DNA of 64,000 bases, from NCBI RefSeq assembly GCF_001625305.1, contig NW_017804131.1:3920124-3984123 (forward strand). The letters are read 5' to 3'. The notes below the pieces were generated by a model, which had not been told where the DNA came from, searched no databases, and worked only from the letters and a program-made list of their open reading frames with translations. A program made the translations under genes and the position numbers. Positions 48,077-57,923 of this stretch are shown here, one piece after another (position 1 is the stretch's first letter; each line of letters starts with the position of its first letter). This stretch comes from Branchiostoma belcheri (taxonomy: Eukaryota; Chordata; Leptocardii; Amphioxiformes; Branchiostomatidae).

Positions 48077-48082
48077 TTTATT
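48077..48082 (-). terminator. Minus-strand AATAAA downstream of the orphan terminal exon
   Basis: TTTATT on plus. It lies about 360 bases after the stop of the exon at 48439-48611 and about 190 after the stop of its duplicate, in a position suitable for a 3' UTR end. Confidence 0.5.
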
Positions 48083-48221
48083 GCACGACAATTGCACAAG
48101 GTACAATGTATGGCAAACTTACATAAAGAGAGTAACAAACAGTAAAAAACCTAACATATCTTAATCATTCAAACAGTAAGGGCTAGCACAAGTCTTTGAT
48201 AAAGTGTTACAATCGAGTTGC

Positions 48222-48538
48222 AGCATAAAGTATTTTTACCGTCTCTCACGATCTTGTTTCCTCAGCAATTGGTTAATAGTTCATAACCCCTCCACTAGCC
48301 GGGTACTTGTAAGTACGCAGCTGTGCGTGCAAACAACCTTTACAGCTATGGCCGACAAGAACCGCGTACACAAACTTATGTAAGCAGCAGAAAGTATTTA
48401 TATCGTCTCTCACGATCTTGTTTCCTCAGCAATATTGGTTAATAGTTCATGACCCCTCCACTAGCCAGGTACTTGTAAGTACGCAGCTGTGCGTGCAAAC
48501 AGCCTTTACAGACATGGCCGACAAGAACCGCGTACGTA
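48222..48538 (-). repeat. 166-bp tandem duplication covering the end of the orphan exon
   Basis: Blocks about 48388-48538 and 48222-48372 are close to identical. In the second copy the frame again runs YAVLVGHSCKGCLHAQLRTY, then KYPASGGVMNY and TAA at 48273. Two amino-acid changes occur (V to S, L to P) while frame and stop are kept. Confidence 0.85.
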
Positions 48539-48611
48539 CACTCTAGGGTAATTTCTGCATCCACTTCTCCATCAACCGTATCTACAATGTGACCTATTTC
48601 GCTAAGCCTGC
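48439..48611 (-). CDS. Orphan terminal exon of an unrecognised protein (partial gene)
   Basis: A good acceptor (TTGATTTGTTTCAG) precedes 173 bases that read, after two leading bases, 56 codons to TAA: RLSEIGHIVDTVDGEVDAE, ITLECTYAVLVGHVCKGCL, HAQLRTYKY, LASGGVMNY. The preceding exon must end one base into a codon. Composition is protein-like, with a C-x-x-C. I do not recognise the family. A tandem duplicate of the 3' part lies downstream and keeps frame and stop. An AATAAA at 48077-48082 supports an expressed 3' end. No convincing upstream exon was found before 57.9 kb; a frame near 49160-49250 is the best candidate but its phase does not fit directly. Could be real, or an old duplicated fragment. 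Confidence 0.5.
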
Positions 48612-49886
48612 CTGAAACAAATCAATATCAAAGCGTGGAAAGCGAATTGAAGTTAGCAAAGATGCCGCTCAATAACCTACATGTAGATGACGACGAGAAC
48701 ATCTATGATCATTCATTTTAGTCAATTCAGTTTTCCTTTTCTTCATTATTTCTCAATTTCCATGTTTTTATGTGTTGTACATATGAATCTGTATGTTCTG
48801 TTCGTACCTATATTGTATTTTTATGTATATAATATATAAGTTCAGCACACTTCAGCGGTCCATATTTTTTATGTACTGCTGACCACTGTTTAAATTATAT
48901 AAAGAATGCTTAATAAACCAATACTCAATGTTACCTTTATAACCAAGTTAAATAACATGTTTTAGTGATCATTAGAAGCTGACATCTCAACTAAGAATGT
49001 CCACTGACCATTTCGCTCCGTACATTGTAGCCTAAAACATATTGCGAGTCTTTGTAACATTCGTTAGATAGCAAGCCAATAGGATTTCTGCTGACAGCCT
49101 ATCTATGTCAGCAATACTTTTCTTATAATACTGATAATCTTAGCTTTCTTACTGACCTTCTTAAAGAAGAGGTCATTCGTCTGACCGGCCAAGTAGGTCC
49201 TTCTCCAGTAATCTCTCAAGACGAAGCAGAGTCTTAAGTAAATGGATGGTGCATATGCCCCCGAAGGAGAAAAATAAAAGCGTGGATTTCACGGGGGCAG
49301 TTGTAAGTAATCTATTTATAATGCGGCTTCTCTTTGAAACTACAGAAGTCCCCTCTACGCCCGTTTATTGATTTAGTGAGCCACTATAATGAAATAGGAC
49401 ACATGAAAGAGAAATGGTCATAGAAACGGGGCTTGATCGTGGAGCGAAATTGTGTGCGGCACTCACATTACCTGAGAGCTGGAAATGTACGTTTAGAGGC
49501 AGCGGTGCGAAACGTACAAGGGTACAATTCGAGTAAACTGCGCAAAATGAACGAAATTTAGACCAAAAAGCTGGTTTAAAACGTTGTCATTTTTTCAATG
49601 TTTTTGTTCGTAGCATACGATATTTTAAGATTTGTCCGCGCCAAAGAGCAAAAAGGCGAGGTATTTCTAGTTTGGAAACCTATATTTCCCTGGGGGTTGA
49701 CTTGTATTGAAGTAAAATAGAGTTTTTTTAAGTATGATGCCCAGCCTGCGATATCAATGTAAGGTAATAAGGCTCATTTTCCCCTAAAGAACACGTACAT
49801 TGTACATTGTACATGTATCTCTCCCAAATCAAACAGTTCTACTTTTGACTAGGTTTTATTTGAGCTTTGGGGGGCTTATAGGATAA
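48612..49886. other. Intergenic or intronic sequence, no gene assigned
   Basis: AT-rich, with a plus-strand AATAAA near 48911. A minus-strand frame near 49160-49250 (IYLRLCFVLRDYWRRTYL) looks exon-like, but I could not connect it. Confidence 0.45.
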
Positions 49887-50317
49887 GGCCACAGCATGTA
49901 AATTTTATGGATGACATCCTCCGCAGACTCCAAATCTAATGCGAGCGGGCGAAAAAAAAACAAGGCGGGCAAAAAAAACAAAACAAGGTTCCTACATATT
50001 TTAAAATTTTGACTCAATCACGGTACAAATGGTTTCGATTCAGTAGGAACATCACATATACACAGCCAACATCACATATCACTACATCAAAATAATAACA
50101 AAACATTAAATCAGAGTCTTTCTTGTCTCATCTCTTCATATTTATCTGCCATCTTCCGGCACCTATCACCTTCCGGCATGGCAACAGACATCTTTGCACA
50201 TTTTCGGGATGTTGACCACTGTCAGAAGGCAACAAAATTTCTTGTTTTTTTTTCCCAAAATCAGGCGAAAATTAATGTGCGCGCTGATGTCATCCATAAA
50301 AATTACTTGCTGTGGCC
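49887..50317. mobile_element. Harbinger-like MITE, cluster member 1
   Basis: Ends GGCCACAGCATGTAAATTTT and the near-inverse with TTATGGATGACATCC. TAA at 49884-49886 and 50318-50320. Confidence 0.85.
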
Positions 50318-50705
50318 TAACCTTAAAACCATTTTAGTTCCTTCATTTAAGAAACAAAAATACACTTCTCCAGTACAGCCTACATAATTCTAATACATGT
50401 TACCTGGCTGTGATATTAGGTTTAAGCGTGTAAATCAGAGTGTGGAGGTTTTATTGGTGGTTATGAATGAAAGTAATTTTCTGCTCGCTGCTCGCTGGCC
50501 ATGGCCTAGATTTGACGTGATTTGAATTTCATTCGCTTGTAATTCTTCCGATCGGAAACTAAAGGTAGCATGGATCACTAAGTGTCTACCTATGTATGAC
50601 CACTATAGGAAAATGAAAAATATTTCATGTACATATCACATGGATTAGATTCACCAATGGGTTGTATCAGTATATTCCAAAGCGGTGATTTTTAAATAGT
50701 GTTTA

Positions 50706-51089
50706 GGCCACAGCAAGTAAATTTTATGGATGACATCCTCCACAGATTCCAAATCTAATGCGAGCGGGCGAAAAACATTACATTTTGAAATTTTGACTCA
50801 ATCATTGTACAAATGGTTTTGATTCAATGGGAACATCACATGTACACAACCAACATTACATATCACTGCATCAAAGTAAGAAACAAAACATAAAATCAGA
50901 GCCTTGTCTTGTCTCCTCTCTTTATAGTTATCTGCCATCCACCTTCCGGCATGGCAACAGACATCTTAGCCTATTTTCGGCATGTTGACCACTGTCAGAA
51001 GGCAACAAAATTTCTTTTTTCTTTTTCCAAAATCAGGCGAATATTAATGCGCGCGGGGATGTCATCCATAAAAATTACTTGCTGTGGCC
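50706..51089. mobile_element. Harbinger-like MITE, cluster member 2
   Basis: Ends GGCCACAGCAAGTAAATTTT and the near-inverse. TTA at 50703-50705 and 51090-51092. Flanking phrases CACATGGATTAGATTCACC (50638) and CACATGAATTAGATTCACC (51102) with GGGTTGTATCAGTATATTCC repeat on both sides, so the element lies between two copies of a ~85-bp direct repeat. Confidence 0.85.
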
Positions 51090-51285
51090 TTATGTACATA
51101 TCACATGAATTAGATTCACCAATGGGTTGTATCAGTATATTCCAAAGCGGTGATTTTTGAATAGTGTTTACTCTGGTTCTCTTAATTTAGACGTGTTTAT
51201 GAAGTCAAAAGATTCTTGGCTTTGCAAATCAATTATGCCATTGCGTACCTAACAACCATGTAAGCTGTCTGGTAAACGCCGATAA

Positions 51286-51794
51286 GGCCACAGCAAGTAA
51301 TTTTTATGGATGGCATCCGCGCTCGCATTGATTTTCGCCTGATTTTGGAAAAAAAAAACAAGAAATTTTGTTGCCCTTTGACGTTGGTCAACATTCCGAA
51401 AATGGACAAAATGGCATGCCTTGCCATGCTGGAACGTGTATGGCAGATAAACATGAAGAGAGGAGACAAGACAAGGCTCTGATTGTTTTGACTTTTACTT
51501 TGATGCGGTGATGTATTTAATTCCTTTTATACGTTCCCACGGAATCAAAACCATTTGTACAATGATTGAAAACTTTCCCTTTTCAAAGTTGTTTCAGTGA
51601 CAAATGGATGTTGTGAGGGTTGCAGCAAAGTTAGCACTATATAGCTATCGTTTCTTGTTTACAGGGTTCATGATGTCAAAATTTCAAAATATAGGAATCT
51701 TGTTTTTTTGGGCCCGCCTTGTTTTTTTTCGCCCTCTCGCATTAGATTTTGAGTCTGCGGAGGATGTCATCCATAAAATTTACTTACTGTGGCC
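51286..51794. mobile_element. Harbinger-like MITE, cluster member 3 (inverted orientation)
   Basis: Ends GGCCACAGCAAGTAATTTTT and the near-inverse. TAA at 51283-51285 and 51795-51797. The interior is reversed relative to members 1, 2 and 4. Confidence 0.85.
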
Positions 51795-52120
51795 TAACGT
51801 ACCATTCTCCACCATTGATGGGACAAGTAAATTATTACCCAGAGTAGATGAAATGAAATAAGAATTCGGATTGAATTTCAAAACTGATCTTTCGGAAAGA
51901 AAGGTATTTTGTCTAACTGACGGGAATTTACGATGCGTAATTCAAAGCTCGTTCCCTCAGTGAGACAAGATCAGAGAATCCGTTGTAACAACTGTTGGAT
52001 GCTTTTAACCATAGATAACGTTTTGTGCGATTCATCACGTATCATCGTACCACTAATGGACAATAGTGCAATCGGCCGACTAGTCCTGCCCACTCGTAAT
52101 GTAATTACGGTTATACCTAA

Positions 52121-52537
52121 TGCCACAGCAAGTAAATTTTATGGATGACATACATCCTCCGGAGATTCCAAATCTAATGCGAGCGGGCGAAAAAAACACA
52201 AGGCGGGCCGAAAAACTTGACAAGGTTCCTACAATTTAAAATTTTGACTCAATCATTGTACAAATGGTTTTGATTCAGTGAGAACATCACATATACACAG
52301 CCAGCATCACATATCACTACATCAAAATAAGAAACAAAACATTTCATCAGAGCTTTTTCTTGTCCCCTCTCTTCATAGTTATCTGCCATCCACCTTCCGG
52401 CATGACAACAGACATCTTTGCCCATTTTCGGCATGTTGACCACTGTAAGAAGGCAATAAAATGTCTTGTTTTTTTCCCAAATCATGCGAAAATTAATGCG
52501 CGCGCTGATGTCATCCATAAAAATTACTTGCTGTGGT
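52121..52537. mobile_element. Harbinger-like MITE, cluster member 4
   Basis: Ends mutated to TGCCACAGC and GCTGTGGTC, otherwise as in the other members. TAA at 52118-52120 and 52538-52540. Confidence 0.8.
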
Positions 52538-52861
52538 CTAATGAAGGACACTCTATCGGCCGCGGAACTAGCGCTGATGAGATTTTACTGATCATGTTAA
52601 AAGGACAGCTACGCGCAGGCGCTGTATGATTAATAACACATCGTCGGTGACACAGTTTCACACTGAAAAATTATAACACAGAAAATGGTTCAAAGTCTTG
52701 ATTGATCGACCTTGGGCTAGGAAAGCTTTTAACATGTACTATCTTGCGATCATTTGCACTCTGATTTACACTGTATCTCCGTCTGCATCTGGATCCACTG
52801 AAGAAGGTCACAGTGTTGACATTGCGATTTATGCATCTCATTTTTTTTTGTTCCAAGAACT

Positions 52862-52903
52862 AGTTTGTTTGTTTTTGTTTGTTTGTTTGTTTGTTTGTTT
52901 ATT
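52862..52903. repeat. (GTTT)n simple repeat
   Basis: Tandem GTTT units with one interruption. Confidence 0.9.
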
Positions 52904-53433
52904 CGCATATAATCAGAGAGAAGAACAATAAAATGAACATATTACAGTAAAATAGGATATGCAGGGGGAAAGATAAGAAGCCATAATGGCTTGTCCGTGA
53001 TCTTCCCCCGACTAAATTAATTGAAAAAATGTAATAATGGTAACAAATCAAATGGTAATAATAAATAACAATAAGTAATTGAAAAATTCGATCAATATGA
53101 TAACGGTATCAAATCAAATAGTAACAATAAATAACAAAAGTAATTGGTAAATAACGTTAATTAACTAGCGTCTTCACAACCACAACTTGAAGAAATCTAT
53201 AACCAACGACTGCTACCTGCTACAATACAGACACGGGAGTTGGCTAGAAAATACAATATAGCAGTTTTTTGTTTGTTTTGAGAACTGCTTACTGTCTTCA
53301 CAACTTACCAACAAGAGCTATCTGCTGCAATGTATACAAGACAGTTGGTTAGAAAATACTATATAGCGGGAAAGAGCTCAAGGCTTAACATAGCAAGTAC
53401 ATTCCTTTTAAAACCCACACCTGCTCCCATTTG

Positions 53434-53554
53434 TTACTCTCCAAGCAGAGACCGGTGGGGATTATTGTTCTGACCTTTCTAACATATTCAAAAGTGGATT
53501 GGCGGGAGAAAGCGGGCATGTGATAGAAAGGTCACCGAACTCTGCTTGGAGTGT
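53434..53554. mobile_element. 121-bp MITE with TACTCTCCAAGCAGAG ends
   Basis: The left end matches the 17545 element for 16 bases; the right end is CTCTGCTTGGAGTGTG. Inner arms TTCTGACCTTTCTA / GATAGAAAGGTCA extend the hairpin. No clear target duplication. Confidence 0.7.
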
Positions 53555-54904
53555 GCCAGTGTGCGATGTCTTGAATGCCCTCATACCCTTCCTCGCCACC
53601 CGATAGGTGAATACCCCATCAGGCGCAGCAAACGTGCCTACTGATTCAATCGGATGCACCGCACCTGTAGAGCGGACGTCCCTGAACCGGAATACCGCCT
53701 GACACCAGGGGTACCCTCAATTTGGAGTCGGTAAAATTGAAAGGAAGGAATCGGTCGTGACTGTCGCGATGATTGTAGCCGGCAGAATATATCATCTAGA
53801 CACCGGGAGGCTGCACCGGTAATGGTGGCTTTCTGGCGTCGGTACAAAAAGCAAATCAGAACACCATTTTCAAGAGCACGGCTGACGCAAATTGAAATGG
53901 CAGCCCGGTGAAGAGGGCATTTGGCACAAACTCGACAGAATAATTAGCATTGCAGAACACGCCGCTGGGTAGTTCGCGGGTTTAGCATGTGTCAGGGAGT
54001 CGCTAATGATGAGCTAGATCTGTTTGCTGTTAAATCAACGTTTTTATGACAATTTATCAACAATATTTGTGTCATGTTTACAACTACCAAGGAGACTTCT
54101 TTGTCAAATGTTTGGTAACGGAAAGTCAAATGTTTGGTAACAAGTTTCAAATCTTAATTTGTTATGATGTTTGAACAAAGATTGTTGTTGTTGGAATCTC
54201 CTGTCGCTGCGACAGATGAGTAGGCGTACAGGTCTTCATGTTTGAAGAAAGATTAAGCAGTTGAATAATTGCGTTCTCGAGCTCGCTGCTGTGATTACGG
54301 GTGTTAGAACATGGCAGCTCTCCGTGGTGCTGAAATGATAGTTGTGACTGATGGTTTATTCATAGGTCTTCCCCCATCGGCGGAATCAACTTTAGATGAT
54401 CTGTTAATTGGTTCCTAGTTGTTTCCTTTAGTTTGATCTTTCCCTTTGGTCATTTATCTACTTGGTTTTACAGTGTATAATATAGTTCAGAAAAATGCCC
54501 TCTGTATGCGCTCATTAAAATCATGTCTTAGGCTAAGCTCACGGCGTATATTTAAGCATAGAGACTGAGAAAGTCTGTCGCGTGCCTCTTAGAATTCATA
54601 ACTATACTTCTTATATAAGAGATATTACTGTATTTATAGTATAAAGCATCAGGCAAGGTCTCTCTCGGGCACAGCGAATGATTTTCCTGGAAAAAATCGT
54701 AAAATGATCACGTCCGTCGACAAAAGACCTACTGACCGAGTTACGGTAATGAGCATGTAGTACTAGTATGTATGTGGAAGGGGTACAGCTAGAAGGCATC
54801 AAAGAATCTGCGGCGGATAAAAGAAAGTGATCTTGAACCAGTTTAGCTCATTGAAGAGCTACTCTTCCACTGGTCGTGACAGAGAAGACAGACGCTATGC
54901 ACAG

Positions 54905-55107
54905 TATTTACAGGTTCATTGTACCGGGGAAATTCCCCTAGTTCTTTCAACAAGCACAACGAACAGTGGACCACGGTTAAGGTCCCGTCCGAAGGACTGC
55001 GACCCTAAACAGTAGGGTGCATGTCGGGTGAGCGACATCAGCCGGGATTCGAACTCCCAACCTCTTAGTCCAGAGGCAGGATCACTAATTACTGGACTAC
55101 GCACGCT
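54905..55107 (-). mobile_element. tRNA-derived SINE, third family
   Basis: Read on the minus strand, the head has AGTCCAGTAATTAGTGATCC and a B box GGAGTTCGAATCC (plus 55045-55057). The body runs through CCCTACTGTTTAGGGTCGCA. It lacks the TTGGGAAAGGCACTT body phrase of the other SINEs. Confidence 0.75.
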
Positions 55108-55115
55108 ACTAAGCG

Positions 55116-57395
55116 GAATCGCGGAAGATCAAATCATCCAGCTATGAATAACACGTAACCGGTTACTAGCGATCTTGACCATATCTAGATGTCAATATGT
55201 GTTTGAACCATTGTTTAGTATTAATCTTTTACTGAGGGGTTCGCCCCTTTTACGTCTTGATGTTAACAAAAAAATTCTGATTTTTACTCAAACCTTTATA
55301 CTGAATACTCAACTATTTACAGTTGCCGAATGATTTATATCGCCGTTAGTCTTGTATATACGAACGCTCATTTGTTGTTTTGTCATTGTCATACCTGTAA
55401 TTTGTATTTTATGTCAGGGGTGTGATTAATATTAGCTTCGGCTAGAGTTTCCACCTCTGTGTCTTGTACCATGTCTTGTACTTTGTTGTTTCAATAAAAA
55501 AAACATTGTTTACTCATGATGGCTGGTGGTAGGATATATATATGATGAAATCAAACATCAAACATGAACAGCTGGCACATGGTGAAGTAAAACCATCTCC
55601 TCTCCTAGGATACTCAGGAGCACACATTTCCCTTCCAATATAGAGATTAAAGTAAGCAAACATTATCACGCCACATCTGCGAGTAAATCAAACATTACAC
55701 TTCATGAAAAGTAATCCCCAACTCCAAGCAAATTCTTGTTGGGGAGGGGTAAATACCAGGCAAATGTGGTGTAAATACATAATATACATTGTCAGTGTTA
55801 AGTTTTTAATCGCATTTTAATGTAGTTTTTATCGATCTGCTCTGTGTATTTTAAACGTTGTCAAATATTGGCTCAATTCATGTTTTGAACTTTTAACATG
55901 TCATGCCAATATAAATAAAGCTGAATTTGAATTTTTGAATTCAAATTGTTATTTGGGGAGATCGACGTCGCCATTATAGAATTCCTGTGTGTCTTAACTG
56001 CTATTCGTCACTCCTACTTTTGTGGAGTGAGCCCTGTATATGTATCCATGAGTTTTTTTTATAATTACCACGCGATTATGTCTCAGGTAAGTCTAACAGG
56101 TATGCCTGGGAATGTTTGTTTAAACAGTGGCGATATATGTCAGGAAAGTCTGATGGTTGCCTTAGAACATCAAATGCCAAAATCCACCATTAGCACTTTC
56201 CTGACATTTAAGGTCACAGGTAAGCCCCACTTTCGTGCAGTGAATTGCCTTCTTCCTGTGAATCGGCTGAGTGGGTATTTACCGTGCCGAATAACAGTTG
56301 GAATAGTCGGTAGGCTGCCATGTGTGTTTACTCATGTCTTTTGTACCGGCAGGTTGAAATGTCAGACCAGACGTAGTGGCACCTGTTTATAATCATCAGA
56401 GGCAGGTCCACCAAATACTAGTAATGTAGGAGTCTAGAATCACAATTCATAGACAGTAGCCACGGCAAATTTGTCTATTTCTATACCCTTTCCCAGTCCC
56501 TTGGTCATCTATTCTTTGCTACTGTGTGAGATACAAACAACCCAATGACAGCACATCACGATTAGCCAAACGTCGCTGTATATTTACAGAACGACCTTCA
56601 CCCACCTGTACAATGTTGACATGTTGTTGGGAAGCAACAGTTTCCCCTTCAGGTGCCTCGGATGGACAGTAAAGGCCTGGGAAGAACGCAACTCTGCTGT
56701 CTGCTCTTTTTTTTAGCTTCGGATGCGCGGGAGACGCTCACCTTCAGCTGAAACACTCCCCGGATGTCTTTCTAACGATGACGTTTGAAACCCACTGAGA
56801 GAGACACAGAGAGAGACAGAGAGAGTGAACCTTCAGTCAACAACAAAAGGGTAGGACTGTCTCGCCTACGCGTGTCACTACCCGACCAATGAGAACCATC
56901 CCCTGTGGCAACGACTGCAAACATCAGACTACTCAGCGAAGGTTTAGGCAGCAGATCGTGGTTGTTTTACACTACAAAAAGATTGCAAAAGCTTACCTGC
57001 TTTAAAGATTTGTGCGCATTGGGAAATACGTCAGATGGCGACTCTTTGGACGATGCTCATCTGGTGGGGTATCAAAGAGATCAGACTCTGAATTTGAATC
57101 AAATAAAATGTATAGCTTACATAAGCTGAAAAAATCAGTATATAATTGCCAGAAGCGTGAAGACGACGTCTGGGCAGGAACCTATCGGTAAAACAGAATG
57201 GATCAGACGGTACCCGTGTGTCTGAGCCAGCAAGAGTTGGTCTGCATGCCTCACGCCGCGTGAGCACTCAAATCCTGAGTAGCAATCAGAAAAACTAAGT
57301 GATTGAAACACACAGTAATTGCCGACGGTCGGACAAGTGCAAATGACGTGTCCTCAGAGAACTCGAAGCGCGCATAATGTACGCATTGTAACAAC
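55116..57395. other. Intergenic region, no gene recognised
   Basis: Plus-strand AATAAA signals at about 55493 and 55915 are followed by A-rich or simple sequence and look like retroelement ends. A 148-codon plus frame at 55946-56392 has no recognisable domain and is probably chance. Confidence 0.45.
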
Positions 57396-57563
57396 AAATC
57401 TCCAAGCAGATCCTAGGGTGGTAAAATACAGTATCAAATTGGCCAGGCAGTGTTCGTTGGCCAGAGAGGGTCCATGCGCGACCCAAGGGCGGGGGTAGCG
57501 ACAAAAAACGGCTATATATAAAAATTTTATGACCAAAACCCAACAACCTCTGCTTGGAGAGTA
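57396..57563. mobile_element. 168-bp MITE with TCTCCAAGCAGA ends
   Basis: Left TCTCCAAGCAGATCCTAGG; right ACCTCTGCTTGGAGAGTA. It belongs with the elements at 17545 and 53434 by end sequence. Interior not shared. Confidence 0.65.
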
Positions 57564-57923
57564 AAAAAAACATCGTCGCGAGCTCAAATGGTTCTGTTGG
57601 AAATTGTAACTTTTATAACAGCCGTAGCACACCTTTGTCTTTGAAATTATTGAACTTGTTACGTCGATGAAGGTTAGACATCAAAGAAATCTAACAGTTT
57701 TCAAAGTCTATCCATTTGCAAAATCTATCAAGTTGCGTGCTATACTATCAGTTTTCTTGTGTTCATTACTTCATACGTATATGATAAAAATTCACACTCA
57801 CGATATAATAATGAGATTGCACAAAGGTAGATTCAAGTCCAACATATTTAATGTTTCAAAGAGACGCAGTCAAAATGTTTGTGTTGTTCCAACTATGCCT
57901 GTAGCCATTTGACATGGTTTTTA

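Larger units (their letters stand above)
52541..54904. other. Intergenic region without recognised gene
   Basis: Contains AATAACAA-type AT-rich repeats near 53030-53150, a short MITE at 53434-53554, and a minus-strand coding-like fragment around 53560-53700 (VGTFAAPDGVFTYRVARKG) that resembles the start of a C1q-like strand but has a stop just upstream. No splice structure is supported. Confidence 0.45.

Noticed and set aside
49160-49250. Exon-like minus-strand frame IYLRLCFVLRDYWRRTYL with a possible donor
   Set aside because: No acceptor was found, and its phase does not join to the orphan exon at 48439-48611. Kept only as a note.
50178-52629. Similar open frames reading MATDIFAHFR or MSPLFIVICH in the 50-52 kb region
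   Set aside because: They fall inside copies of the Harbinger-like MITE and recur only because the repeat recurs. No start, splice or domain evidence.
55946-56392. 148-codon plus-strand open frame
   Set aside because: No domain, no neighbouring poly(A) signal or splice context, and composition like surrounding DNA. Likely chance.
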